Shown: in pieces, positions 53,643 to 61,931 of the stretch
Position numbering within the stretch: position 1 is the first letter of the stretch
How the letters are laid out: each line of letters begins with the position of its first letter
Assembly: GCA_029561345.1 (NCBI GenBank)
Contig: JAKQJC010000001.1
Coordinates: 62,001-126,000 of the forward strand
DNA length: 64,000 bases
Direction: 5' to 3'
From: Chloroflexota bacterium
Lineage (GTDB): Bacteria > Chloroflexota > Anaerolineae > Anaerolineales > Anaerolineaceae
Program-made: the position numbers and the translations under genes
Notes under the pieces: generated by a model
What the model was told of the DNA's origin: nothing
The model's input: the letters and a program-made list of their open reading frames with translations, nothing else
Database searches by the model: none

Positions 53643-54400
53643 CGTTTAAGGCTTTTGACGGCCTGATATGGCTCCTGCTGATGCTGGGGCCATTTTTGTT
53701 TTTGCAGCGCCGTGTGCATCACGAAATTCAGGCGGTTTTTTGGCTGACCTTCCGGCATGCCGAAGTGGCCATGATCCTTTTTGCAGTGCTGTTTTTCCCG
53801 GGCGTGTTTTTGCATGAGGCCAGTCATTTTTTGGCAGCCAAAATCCTGAGGGTGCGCACGGGACGGGTATCGCTGCTGCCGCGGGTGCTGCCCAAAGGCA
53901 AACTGCAGCTGGGCTTTGTGGAAATTTACCCGACAGACGGGATCCGTGAAGCTCTCATTGGCCTGGCGCCGCTGCTGACCGGCGGACTGCTGGTGGCATG
54001 GATTGGCATGGACGCCCTGGCGCTGCAGCCGCTGGGAGCGGTGATTTTTGAAGGCAAACTGGACCTGATTGCGCCAACTCTGGCGCAAACGGTGATGCAG
54101 CCCGATTTTGGCATCTGGTTTTACCTGGCCTTTGCCATCAGCAGCAGCATGCTGCCCTCAGAATCGGACCGGCGGACCTGGCTGCCGATGGTCATTTTCA
54201 TTGGTTTGATGGCCGGGCTGGTGCTGCTGGCCGGAGCAGGACCGTGGCTGATGGAAAACCTGGGGCCAGTGGTCAATGAGATGTTGCGCAGCGCCGCGTT
54301 GGTGTTTGCCATCAGCCTGCTGATGCATGTGGTGATCTGGGCGCCAGTGGTGCTGGTGCGCAAGCTGTTGAACCGCGTCACCGGGCTGGTGGTGGAATAA
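53639..54400 (+). CDS. Membrane protein with HExxH motif, possible metallopeptidase
   Basis: 253 residues starting at GTG 53639, which overlaps the tpiA stop. About five or six TM helices. The motif FLHEASHFLAAKIL (HExxH) lies in a membrane-associated stretch near residues 58-70, as in M50-type intramembrane metallopeptidases. The NPDG-like second motif of that family is not obvious, so the assignment is tentative. Substrate unknown. Confidence 0.75.
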   Translation: MTFKAFDGLIWLLLMLGPFLFLQRRVHHEIQAVFWLTFRHAEVAMILFAVLFFPGVFLHEASHFLAAKILRVRTGRVSLLPRVLPKGKLQLGFVEIYPTDGIREALIGLAPLLTGGLLVAWIGMDALALQPLGAVIFEGKLDLIAPTLAQTVMQPDFGIWFYLAFAISSSMLPSESDRRTWLPMVIFIGLMAGLVLLAGAGPWLMENLGPVVNEMLRSAALVFAISLLMHVVIWAPVVLVRKLLNRVTGLVVE

Positions 54401-54426
54401 ACCGCGAGAGGAAAGGAGAAAACAGG

Positions 54427-55332
54427 ATGCATGAACTTCGCCCATACCGTGATGATAATGACTTGCGGGCCATGCTGGCTGTTCTGGAGCAGGGGAGAAA
54501 AGCCGGTGGACCTGTGCATTTTGTCCACACCGGCGACCTGAAATGGTGGCTTTTTTATCTGGATCCGGATTTTGAGGGGCGGGTTTTTCTGGCTGAAACT
54601 GAAGACGGCGTGAAGGGGTGGGTGCTTTTTTCGCCGCGGTTCAAGGCCTTTGACGTCTTCACCCTTCCCGGAGAAGAGGAACTGCGCCTTGAACTGTTCA
54701 CCTGGGCTGAGGAACGCCTGAGCCAGCAAGTGCGGGCGGGCGGTGGAAAGCGCATCTGCACCATGTGGGTATCCGAACGGGATGAAATTCTGATTCAACA
54801 CCTGAAAGGGCGCGGCTTTGAATGCAGCGAGGCGTATATGCTGGCCATGCAGCAGACGCTGGAAGGCAGTCTGCCAGAACCAAGCCTGCCGGAGGGGTTT
54901 TGCCTGCGTCATGTGAAGGGCGAAGCAGAAGCGCCCCTGAGGGCAGCCGCCGCGCATGCGGCTTTTGAATCGAGCAAGACGATCGAGGTTTACACCGAGG
55001 GCTATCTGTGGCTGATGCGCTCATGGGTATATGCCCCAGAACGGGATTGGGTGGCGGCTGCGCCAGACGGGCGCATTGCGGCCTTCTGCCTGATCTGGCT
55101 GGATGAGGTGAACCAGACCGGGCATTTCGAACCGGTGGGAACCCACCCCGATTTTCAGAGACAGGGCCTGGCAAAAGCGCTTATATATGAAGGCTTGTAT
55201 CAGATGAGAAAATGGGGAATGCACACGGCCAGTGTCGTCGTGGAAGCAGATAATCCGTCGGCGATAAAACTGTATGAAGCTGCTGGTTTTCAGGCCCGGT
55301 ATAAAATTCTCGGGTTTATCAAACCAGTATGA
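54427..55332 (+). CDS. Double-GNAT acetyltransferase-like protein
   Basis: 301 residues with two tandem GNAT folds. The N-terminal copy (about 1-140) is degenerate. The C-terminal copy (about 155-300) has the acetyl-CoA motif HPDFQRQGLAKALIYEGL and the downstream EADNPSAIKLYEAAGF. The layout resembles mycothiol-synthase-type tandem GNATs. Acceptor unknown. GGAAAGGAG precedes the ATG. Confidence 0.88.
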   Translation: MHELRPYRDDNDLRAMLAVLEQGRKAGGPVHFVHTGDLKWWLFYLDPDFEGRVFLAETEDGVKGWVLFSPRFKAFDVFTLPGEEELRLELFTWAEERLSQQVRAGGGKRICTMWVSERDEILIQHLKGRGFECSEAYMLAMQQTLEGSLPEPSLPEGFCLRHVKGEAEAPLRAAAAHAAFESSKTIEVYTEGYLWLMRSWVYAPERDWVAAAPDGRIAAFCLIWLDEVNQTGHFEPVGTHPDFQRQGLAKALIYEGLYQMRKWGMHTASVVVEADNPSAIKLYEAAGFQARYKILGFIKPV

Positions 55333-55338
55333 GAATAA

Positions 55339-55371
55339 AGCCGCGGCCCTGAATCATTCAGGGCCGCGGCT
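55339..55371. terminator. Hairpin between convergent genes
   Basis: AGCCGCGGCCCTGAA, loop TCA, and its exact complement: a 15-bp GC-rich stem with no T tract on either side, between the GNAT gene and upp. Confidence 0.55.
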
Positions 55372-55383
55372 GCAGAGCAGCGA

Positions 55384-56010
55384 TCAGGCGGTGCCAAACT
55401 GGCGGTCGCCGGCATCACCCAGGCCGGGGACGATGTAGCCGTGCTCATTGAGGCGTTCATCGATGGCAGCCAGATGAATCGGCACATCGGGGTGCTCGCG
55501 CACCATGCGCTCGATGCCTTCGGGTGCGCCGATCAGGCCGACGTATTTGATTTTCTTGACGCCCCAATTTTTGAGGATTTCGCAGGTGGCGGTGGCCGAG
55601 CCGCCGGTGGCCAGCATGGGGTCAAGAATCAGGCAGACCGAAACGGTGGGATCAACAGGCAGCTTGTTGTAATATTGCACGGGTTTGAGGGTTTTCTCAT
55701 CGCGGTAGAGGCCAATGTGCCAGACTTCGGCGGATGGCATGAGATTCCAGATGCCTTCGACCATGCCCAGGCCGGCCCGCAGAATAGGGATGAGGCCGAT
55801 TTTTTCTTTCAGTTCCGCGCCCTGGGTGATGGCCAGAGGGGTTTGCACTTCCACAGGCACGGTAGCCAGATCAGCGGTGGCTTCATAGGCCAGAAGGGCG
55901 GCCAGTTCCTGCACCAGCTCGCGGAATTTCTTGGGGTTGGTGTTCACGCTGCGCAGGCGGGCCAGTTTGTGAGCCACCAGCGGATGGCGGGAAGGGAAGA
56001 CATTATCCAT
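55384..56010 (-). CDS. upp: Uracil phosphoribosyltransferase
   Basis: 208 residues, typical length. The PRPP-binding motif [12 protein letters not shown], the flexible-loop region and a C-terminal [10 protein letters not shown] are diagnostic. It converts uracil plus PRPP to UMP (pyrimidine salvage). GGAGG precedes the ATG. Confidence 0.97.
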   Translation of the reverse strand: MDNVFPSRHPLVAHKLARLRSVNTNPKKFRELVQELAALLAYEATADLATVPVEVQTPLAITQGAELKEKIGLIPILRAGLGMVEGIWNLMPSAEVWHIGLYRDEKTLKPVQYYNKLPVDPTVSVCLILDPMLATGGSATATCEILKNWGVKKIKYVGLIGAPEGIERMVREHPDVPIHLAAIDERLNEHGYIVPGLGDAGDRQFGTA

Positions 56011-56047
56011 AGTATAAACCTCCAGAAAAGTATCAAAATGCCAGAAA

Positions 56048-56079
56048 AAAGGACAGACCTTGAGGGTGGTCTGTCCTTT
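56048..56079 (-). terminator. Intrinsic terminator after the zinc-ribbon gene
   Basis: AAAGGACAGACC/GGTCTGTCCTTT stem with eight-base loop, then a T6 run on the minus strand. It lies between the zinc-ribbon gene and upp. Confidence 0.88.
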
Positions 56080-56100
56080 AATTAACTCGGAAATGGTCTC

Positions 56101-56688
56101 CTACTTTAACTTGACCCCGCAATTGGGGCAGTAGGCTTCGCTGCGCCGCAGGACGAAGCCGCAGCGGCTGCAGGTGAAAGGCTGAACGCCGCCCAACGGC
56201 GCGCCGCAGGCCACGCAGGAAGCCTGTCCGACGGGATTGGCGGTATCGCAATAGGGGCAAACCGAGCGGCGCAGGCGTTCCGACAGTTCAAAGCCGGCGC
56301 CGGCCGCGCGGGTGGTAGATTCAATCACCTTCCAGACCTGTTCGGTGATTTGCAGGCTTTCAACATCCTGGGCCAGGTCGTCCAGCCGGCCGATGAGGTT
56401 GAAGGGATTCTGAAAGACAGCCAGGGCTGTCTGGCCGAGGCTGGCGGCGATGCCAATCCAGCTCTGCTGGCCGACCTGCACCATGAGGCCATCTGAAACG
56501 GTTTCAAGGATCACGGTCATGGCAGTATCACCGCCAGAGGCGCGGTAACCTTTGGTGGCAATTTGAACCGTGATTTTTGAACCGCTGCCAATTTGCTGTG
56601 CCTGCAAATTTCCCCGGCTGAAATGGGCAACCAGGTTGCGGGCAACATCGGTGGGAGTGATCTTTCCGTGATATATCCTTTGTTCCAT
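56101..56688 (-). CDS. Protein with C-terminal double zinc ribbon
   Basis: 195 residues from the ATG at 56688. The N-terminal about 130 residues are a mixed alpha/beta domain (IYHGKITPTDVARNLVAHFS) with a hydrophobic Ala-rich stretch. The C terminus has two zinc ribbons (CPYCDTANPVGQASCVACG and CSRCGFVLRRSEAYCPNCG). No classical ribosome site precedes this Met; a TATAAT lies only seven bases upstream, so the mRNA may be leaderless. Function unknown. Confidence 0.82.
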   Translation of the reverse strand: MEQRIYHGKITPTDVARNLVAHFSRGNLQAQQIGSGSKITVQIATKGYRASGGDTAMTVILETVSDGLMVQVGQQSWIGIAASLGQTALAVFQNPFNLIGRLDDLAQDVESLQITEQVWKVIESTTRAAGAGFELSERLRRSVCPYCDTANPVGQASCVACGAPLGGVQPFTCSRCGFVLRRSEAYCPNCGVKLK

Positions 56689-56693
56689 ACTTT

Positions 56694-56705
56694 CGATTAT
56701 AATCG
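56694..56705. promoter_or_regulatory. Palindromic shared -10 region of divergent genes
   Basis: CGATTATAATCG is a 12-bp palindrome giving TATAAT on both strands (56696-56701 minus, 56698-56703 plus). It is placed between the zinc-ribbon and SH3-type genes. Confidence 0.5.
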
Positions 56706-56743
56706 GGAATGAAAAAAAATACAGAGTATTTTGAGGAGATTCT

Positions 56744-57361
56744 ATGAAAACTCGTTGGATGCGTGTGGCGGTGGTGTTGTTTCTGGCAGCCATCACCATC
56801 CCGTTTTTATCCGTGGGTCAGGCCCAGGCCAGTCCCTGGGGGCAACTGCCCACCGGATCGATTCCGACGGTGACCAGCTCACCGGTGAACACTTATATTA
56901 TTGTCAATGCCGACCAGGACCAGATCAACGTCCGGTCTTATCCCAGCGCCGCTTCAGCCCAGACCAAGGTGGGCGTGCTGCTGGCCGGGCAGCAGGTTCC
57001 GGCAGTGGGACGCTACGGCGAGTGGATCCAGATTGTCTATCCGGGGGTGGCCGGCGGGTTAGCCTGGGTGCACGAGCCCAATGTGACTCTGTTTGGCGGA
57101 GAATTGCCTCAGGTGGAACCTCCGCCCACACCCACGCCGCTGTACACCATGACCATTGATCCCACCCTGGCGGCGCAGTTTGTCTTCACCATTGGCCCAA
57201 CGCGCCTGCCAACATACACCCAGCCGGCCCCGCTGGTTATCACCACTTATGAGGCCAGTCAGCGCGGATTGACAGATGCCATTCCGGTGGGTATTTTCAT
57301 TGTGGCGCTGGGTTTGCTGGGACTCTTTCTGGGGTTCATATCGTTGATCCGTGGACGGTAA
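56744..57361 (+). CDS. Exported SH3-type domain protein with C-terminal TM helix
   Basis: 205 residues. Signal peptide about 1-29 (cleavage near AQASP), a bacterial SH3-like domain about 50-115 (INVRSYPSAASAQTKVGVLL, YGEWIQIVYPG), a Pro/Thr linker, and a C-terminal TM helix about 178-200 with RGR stop-transfer. Probably binds cell-wall material or proteins outside the membrane. GAGGAG precedes the ATG. Confidence 0.87.
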   Translation: MKTRWMRVAVVLFLAAITIPFLSVGQAQASPWGQLPTGSIPTVTSSPVNTYIIVNADQDQINVRSYPSAASAQTKVGVLLAGQQVPAVGRYGEWIQIVYPGVAGGLAWVHEPNVTLFGGELPQVEPPPTPTPLYTMTIDPTLAAQFVFTIGPTRLPTYTQPAPLVITTYEASQRGLTDAIPVGIFIVALGLLGLFLGFISLIRGR

Positions 57362-57387
57362 GGAATCCTATCAGAGCAAGAAGATTA

Positions 57388-57428
57388 AAGAGCAGAGCCA
57401 TTTACAAGCGGGCTCTGCTCTTTTTATT
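57388..57428 (+). terminator. Intrinsic terminator after the SH3-type gene
   Basis: AAAGAGCAGAGCC/GGCTCTGCTCTTT stem around a 10- to 11-base loop, then T5. It may also serve the convergent esterase gene. Confidence 0.85.
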
Positions 57429-57445
57429 ATTATAATGAATTGTCT

Positions 57446-58108
57446 TCAAATGGCAGGGGTGCTGAAAAAGGCGCCAAGGCTTTTGGCACAGCCCAATCCC
57501 AGACGGTGGGCTGAATGGTCTTCGCAATAGACGACGGAAGCTCCCCATTTTTTGAGTGTATCCACGGCCTGCTGAGCTGAAATGACCGGGATGACGTCAT
57601 CCTGGATGCCGTGTGAGATGAAAAAGCTGACTTTTGCCAGATCCTGAGGGGCGGCGGGCAGGCCAGCTGGAAGGTAGCCCGAAAGGGCAGCGGCACGGTG
57701 AATCCGTTCCGGATACAGCAGGGCCAGGGCAAGGGCTGCGGCAGCTCCCTGGCTGAAACCCAGCACATTGAAGCGGGGAACCGCCAGGCCCATGTGGGCT
57801 GCAAATTGATCCACCAGAGCCAGCAGGCGTTGGGCGGCCGGCTGAAATTCAGCCAGGGAACCCATGAAGGCTTTTTGAATGGGCCGCCAGCTATAACCGC
57901 GATCAGGCGTGGGATGGATGCCGCGCGGCGCTGCCAGCCAGTAGCGGTCTGGAATCTGGCGTGCCAGCACCCAGGTGGATGTTTCATCGCCGGTCCAACC
58001 GTGGAGCATGAGGATCAATTCCGGATGGTCCACATCTGGCGGCGGGGCATGAAAACGCAGATTCCATCCGTTCAGTTCAAGCGGGGTTGAGGATGGATTA
58101 CTACTCAT
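57446..58108 (-). CDS. Alpha/beta hydrolase, carboxylesterase/phospholipase type
   Basis: 220 residues from the ATG at 58108, which follows AAAGGAAA and overlaps the end of the upstream gene by eight bases. Nucleophile elbow GFSQGAAAAL, oxyanion region LMLHGWTGDE, late Asp (GIQDDVIP) and His (DHSAHRLG). The GFSQG motif is typical of the small carboxylesterase/lysophospholipase group. Second-last gene of a three-gene leftward run with a TRIC channel. Confidence 0.88.
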   Translation of the reverse strand: MSSNPSSTPLELNGWNLRFHAPPPDVDHPELILMLHGWTGDETSTWVLARQIPDRYWLAAPRGIHPTPDRGYSWRPIQKAFMGSLAEFQPAAQRLLALVDQFAAHMGLAVPRFNVLGFSQGAAAALALALLYPERIHRAAALSGYLPAGLPAAPQDLAKVSFFISHGIQDDVIPVISAQQAVDTLKKWGASVVYCEDHSAHRLGLGCAKSLGAFFSTPAI

Positions 58109-58328
58109 CAATTTCCTTTCGCACAATCCATTCCATCAGGTTGAGCACGAGGATAATTAGAAGGATTGGAACCAGGCCGCCCAGGATGCAGAGAATGCCC
58201 ATGACGGCTGCGCCAATACCATAATTGAAGTAAATCAGGACGGCGCCCACGGCCAAAAGCAGGATCAGACCGCCAAGGATGAGGCGGGTGGTGGTCTGGC
58301 TGGCATACTTACGCAGGTCTCGGCTCAT
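58101..58328 (-). CDS. Small two-helix membrane protein
   Basis: 75 residues. A basic N terminus (MSRDLRKYASQTTTR) then two hydrophobic helices (about 16-36 and 39-66), ending in a charged tail. It lies between the TRIC-family gene (five-base gap) and the esterase gene (eight-base overlap), so the three are coupled. No family recognised. Confidence 0.72.
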   Translation of the reverse strand: MSRDLRKYASQTTTRLILGGLILLLAVGAVLIYFNYGIGAAVMGILCILGGLVPILLIILVLNLMEWIVRKEIDE

Positions 58329-58333
58329 GGCGG

Positions 58334-58954
58334 TTATTCGTGGGGTTCCGGCAGGCGCAGGTCATAGCGCAGGGCAGCCAGGCGCAGCAGAACGGTGATG
58401 CTGACCCCGGCCAGGGTGGCAAAGGAGGGGTGAAACCCGCCGGTGCGCAGAATGATATAGACCCAGGCGCCGATGAAGGAGCAGGTGGCATAGAGTTCGG
58501 CGTTGCGGGCAAAGACCATGGGAATTTCGTTGCAGATGATGTCGCGCAGAACGCCGCCAAAGACGCCGGTGGTTACACCCATTAAGGAAGCGATGAACCA
58601 CGAGGTACCCATATCAAGGCTGTAGGCAGCGCCAAGGATGCTGAACACACCCAGGCCCAGGGCATCGGGGATGGCGATGCTGTGGGCGCCCAGGATGAGC
58701 AGGCGGGAGGAATAAAAGGTGATGATGGCGGTGACAAAGGCGGTGATGGCAAAAGATTCCTCGTTGATCCAGAATACGGGGGTGCGCCCAAGCATCAGAT
58801 CGCGCAGGGTGCCGCCGCCCAGAGCGGTGATGAGCGCGATGACAGAGGCACCAACCACATCCATATTTTTGCGGCGGGCCTCAAAAACGCCTGAAACGGC
58901 CCCTGCCAGGACGCCGAGATATGAAATGGGGATAATTAATGTGTCAATATCCAT
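58334..58954 (-). CDS. TRIC-family (UPF0126) cation channel protein
   Basis: 206 residues from the ATG at 58954, six bases after AGGTGA; the frame is open far upstream but that part is non-coding. Two repeated halves carry the family motifs ALGGGTLRDLMLGRTP and FGGVLRDIICNEIP, with about seven TM helices. Bacterial TRIC proteins are trimeric monovalent-cation channels. Confidence 0.93.
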   Translation of the reverse strand: MDIDTLIIPISYLGVLAGAVSGVFEARRKNMDVVGASVIALITALGGGTLRDLMLGRTPVFWINEESFAITAFVTAIITFYSSRLLILGAHSIAIPDALGLGVFSILGAAYSLDMGTSWFIASLMGVTTGVFGGVLRDIICNEIPMVFARNAELYATCSFIGAWVYIILRTGGFHPSFATLAGVSITVLLRLAALRYDLRLPEPHE

Positions 58955-59107
58955 GCAGTCACCTGTAAAACTGGCTGGTAGATGATGTATTATAATAAAT
59001 AATCGCTTTTTAGGGGTAAGTTTGCGGAAGAAAATTGAACGTTCCTTCCTCCTTGCGGATTCAGACCTTTCGGCAGGCTCAGGGAGCGGCCGACTTATGG
59101 AGATGGC

Positions 59108-60043
59108 ATGAACAGGATTGCAGGATTGATTCTGGCAATAATGGCAGCGGGAGTGGGCTTGCTGCTGAATCTTTCGACTGCGCGGCCCAGCACGGCGGTT
59201 CTCCCAAGGCACCAGCCGGCTCTGGCCGCATCCACGCGCTTTGCCATCATCGGCGATTACGGTCTGGCAGGCGCAGGCGAGACAGGCGTTTCGGCGATCA
59301 TTCGGGATTGGGGGGCTGAGTTTATTCTGACGACGGGCGACAATAATTATCCGGCCGGCGCCAGCAGCACCATTGATGTCAACATCGGCCAGTATTACGC
59401 CGGCTATATCGGCAACTATCAGGGAATTTACGGCAGTGGGGCGGTTGAAAACCGCTTTTTCCCATCGCCGGGAAATCACGACTGGATCCCCGGTTTGCAG
59501 CCTTACCTGGATTATTTCAGCCTGCCTGGCAACGAACGCTATTACCGGACCCGACAGGGAGCAGTGGAATTTTTCATGCTGGATTCAGATTCCAGCGAAC
59601 CGGACGGCGCTGCGAGCGATTCAATCCAGGCCATCTGGCTGCAAAATGCGCTCAATGATTCGGAGGCGGTGTGGAAGGTGGTGGTGTTTCACCATGCGCC
59701 GTATTCATCGGGTCTTCACGGCAACTGCGCGTGGATGCAGTGGCCCTTTGCGGCCTGGGGCGCGAATGCGGTGGTGGCAGGGCATGACCATACCTATGAG
59801 CGCCTTGAGGTGGACGGCATTCCCTACTTTGTCAACGGGCTGGGTGGGGCGAGCCGCTATGATTTTTACACCATCCCACCGCAAAGCCTGGTGCGCTACA
59901 ACGCGGCATTCGGGGCGATGCTGGGCGAGGTGACGCCGGAGGTGCTGGTGTTTTCGTTTGTCAATGTCAATGGAGAGCAGGTGGATCAGATTGTGCTGCA
60001 CCAGCCGGCGGCGATTTTCTTGCCGCTGTTGATTGAGCCGTAG
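59108..60043 (+). CDS. Secreted metallophosphoesterase (purple acid phosphatase-like)
   Basis: 311 residues. Signal peptide about 1-25. Metal-binding motifs in order: GDYG, GDNNY, GNHD, FHHAPY and GHDHTYER, as in purple-acid-phosphatase/alkaline-phosphatase-D-like enzymes. The C terminus ends in IFLPLLIEP, matching the ending of the subtilisin of this window. Predicted to hydrolyse phosphate esters outside the cell. It has its own divergent promoter region and no operon partner. Confidence 0.92.
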   Translation: MNRIAGLILAIMAAGVGLLLNLSTARPSTAVLPRHQPALAASTRFAIIGDYGLAGAGETGVSAIIRDWGAEFILTTGDNNYPAGASSTIDVNIGQYYAGYIGNYQGIYGSGAVENRFFPSPGNHDWIPGLQPYLDYFSLPGNERYYRTRQGAVEFFMLDSDSSEPDGAASDSIQAIWLQNALNDSEAVWKVVVFHHAPYSSGLHGNCAWMQWPFAAWGANAVVAGHDHTYERLEVDGIPYFVNGLGGASRYDFYTIPPQSLVRYNAAFGAMLGEVTPEVLVFSFVNVNGEQVDQIVLHQPAAIFLPLLIEP

Positions 60044-60142
60044 TTAAAATGCACAACGAATTTTCTATCACGGCACAGCCGGGTTTAAGTGCACCACGGG
60101 CTGCGCCGTGACTTTTTTATCTCAAGACCAATTCCCTGAATT

Positions 60143-60544
60143 TTATTTGATTAATAGCGGAAGATCCACCAGATGAGCATTATAACTCAACCACAGGGCG
60201 GGGATCAGGTTCTCTGAACTGTACTGGTCGAGCCAGATGCCCGCCACTCAGTCATTGTTAGCGGCCAGTTTATCGGAATCCCTGAAAAAGGTGAGGTCTT
60301 CGATTGCGCCGACCCTGCGGGTGCCGTTGATGGGATTCTGCACCAGAATGTCGAAGTTAAGGCCCGATCCGCTGCTCCATGCAATCACAGGAGCATGACT
60401 GCCATCGGCCGGGTGGGATATTTCAGAAACACCGATGGTGAGGGAAACCGGGCCAAAAAACGTGAACACACAGCCGGTGAGCAGCATGCCCCCAACCAGG
60501 ATCTGGATACGCATCAGACAGAATTTTGTTCTCATCATAACCAT
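60143..60544 (-). pseudogene. Lipoprotein gene interrupted by an in-frame UGA
   Basis: The frame from 60544 begins MVMMRTKFCLMRIQILVGGM with lipobox LLTGC (Cys25) and runs 98 codons to UGA at 60248-60250. Beyond it the same frame continues for 34 codons with normal codon use (VAGIWLDQYSSENLIPALWL, then SYNAHLVDLPLLIK) and ends in TAA. The LPLLIK ending resembles the C termini of two other exported proteins here, so the downstream part was probably once coding. A TGG-to-TGA change fits the context (NND-W-VAG). No SECIS-like hairpin is evident. The exact first Met among three is uncertain. Confidence 0.55.
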
Positions 60545-60736
60545 CCTTTTACAAACAGCGGACGGCCTGTATGGAATTTTTGATAAAGGGGGGCAGGTCA
60601 GTCTGTGAATTGAAAAACCATCATGAAACAGTGAATAAATTCATTTTAGTGCGGCGCACAGGGTTTTTAAAGAGGATGCCGGAGCTGGCAATTCTGCTTC
60701 ACCCATCAGCTAGTTGCACGCCGAAAAGATGCTGGA

Positions 60737-61162
60737 TCACTGATTGACAATGCCGCCGGTGGCGCCGCGGGTTGATTTTTGACGGTGAATTTCTTCCGGT
60801 GAAACGGCTTCGAGAACCGGAGTGGCCACCGGTACCATGACCAGCTGCGCCACGGCCATGCCCGGCGTGATGACCTGCGTTTTGCTGGAGTAATTGACCA
60901 CTTTGATCAGAACTTCGCCCTGATAGCCGCTGTCGAGAATGCCTGCACCAACCAGGTGATCGTTGCGGGATTTGGGCCAGACCTGCAGCATATAGCCTTC
61001 GGGGATTTCAAAGGTCACGCCGGTGTGAACAATGGCACAGCTGAAGGGGGGAATTTCGAGGCCAGCGAGGGCATGGATGTCCATACCGGCATCAGCCGGA
61101 TGTTTGCGTGTGGGCGGGGTGGCATGCGGGTTGATCAGGGCAAAGCGGATGGTTGAGGTCAT
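60737..61162 (-). CDS. dut: dUTP diphosphatase, divergent C terminus
   Basis: 141 residues from the ATG at 61162. dUTPase motifs: ADAGMDIHA (motif 1), WPKSRND (motif 2), AGILDSGYQGE (motif 3) and PGMAVAQLVMVP (motif 4). Motif 5, normally RGxGGFGSTG, is replaced by STRGATGGIVNQ at the very end. It hydrolyses dUTP to dUMP, keeping uracil out of DNA; the altered motif 5 leaves some doubt about exact activity. It lies beside tRNA-Arg on the same strand. Confidence 0.88.
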   Translation of the reverse strand: MTSTIRFALINPHATPPTRKHPADAGMDIHALAGLEIPPFSCAIVHTGVTFEIPEGYMLQVWPKSRNDHLVGAGILDSGYQGEVLIKVVNYSSKTQVITPGMAVAQLVMVPVATPVLEAVSPEEIHRQKSTRGATGGIVNQ

Positions 61163-61192
61163 TTCAGCTCTCAAAGGGGTTAAATAAAAATA

Positions 61193-61264
61193 TGTTCCTG
61201 CCGAGACTCGAACTCGGATTATCAGCTCCGGAGGCTGGTGCCTTATCCATTAGGCCACAGGAAC
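61193..61264 (-). tRNA. tRNA-Arg (anticodon CCG)
   Basis: Acceptor GTTCCTG/CAGGAAC, D stem GCCT/AGGC, anticodon loop CTCCGGA (CCG), T arm CCGAG-TTCGAGT-CTCGG, discriminator A. One mismatch at the outer end of the anticodon stem. CCA is not encoded. Confidence 0.93.
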
Positions 61265-61292
61265 ACGCAAACAGATTATACCACAAATTTAT

Positions 61293-61931
61293 TCAGGCCA
61301 AAAGAATTTTTGTTCTTTCAACCCGTGCGGCGTGAGGGCTGAAACCCATGGCTGAAAGGACTTCTTCCGGGCGGGCCATGGCGCCTTCGCGGGCGCTGAG
61401 ATGCATTTCAAAACTGAGCTGGCCGCCTGATGAGGCTGGCAGCAGGGTCAGGCTGTGAATGAGAGGGCGCAGGTCGTAGGCTTTTTCGCGCCAGGTGCGC
61501 GGCAGAGCCGGCGCTGCCAGCAGGGATTGAAGGCTGGCTTTCAATTCCGCCGGATTCACTGGATCGAGCAGGGTGGCGATATAAGTGCTGGATTGCACCT
61601 GGGTTTGCAGGGCGGGGGCTTTGGGGTCAATTTCCTCGATGGCGCCGAGCTCAATGCCGGGAGGGACGGCTTCCTGGAGGGCTGAACGCACAGCATCGAT
61701 GGCGAGCACATCATCCAGAAAAATATCCACCATTTCTTGCTGGCTGGTGAAGCCCAGGGGCAGTGAGCAGCCCTGGTGAATGCGCGGGCCGGGGTTGAAG
61801 CCCTTGCTGTAGGCAATGGGCAGGCCGCTGCGGCGCAGGGTGCGTTCCCACACGTGCATCATATCCAGGTGGCTGGTGTAGCGCAGGGGGGCGGTTTTGG
61901 CAAAGGTGATTCGCAAACGGTAAACGGTCAT
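61293..61931 (-). CDS. DUF2344 / TIGR03936-type protein
   Basis: 212 residues from the ATG at 61931, whose ATGA overlaps the stop of the radical SAM gene; upstream in-frame Mets lie inside that gene. Motifs RYTSHLDMMHVWERTLRRSG, PIAYSKGFNPGPRI and LPLGFTSQQEMVDI are typical of this family, which nearly always follows or is fused to a TIGR03960-type radical SAM protein, as here. Exact biochemical role unknown to me; in other bacteria the pair often lies near RNase E/G genes. Confidence 0.93.
   Translation of the reverse strand: MTVYRLRITFAKTAPLRYTSHLDMMHVWERTLRRSGLPIAYSKGFNPGPRIHQGCSLPLGFTSQQEMVDIFLDDVLAIDAVRSALQEAVPPGIELGAIEEIDPKAPALQTQVQSSTYIATLLDPVNPAELKASLQSLLAAPALPRTWREKAYDLRPLIHSLTLLPASSGGQLSFEMHLSAREGAMARPEEVLSAMGFSPHAARVERTKILLA

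Noticed and set aside
58955-59479. N-terminal extension of the TRIC-family protein
   Set aside because: No homology, overlaps the divergent phosphoesterase gene, and the family start MDIDTL has its own ribosome site.
60248-60250. UGA in the lipoprotein gene as selenocysteine
   Set aside because: Not at a redox motif, no partner Cys, and no convincing hairpin after it; a nonsense change from Trp is simpler.
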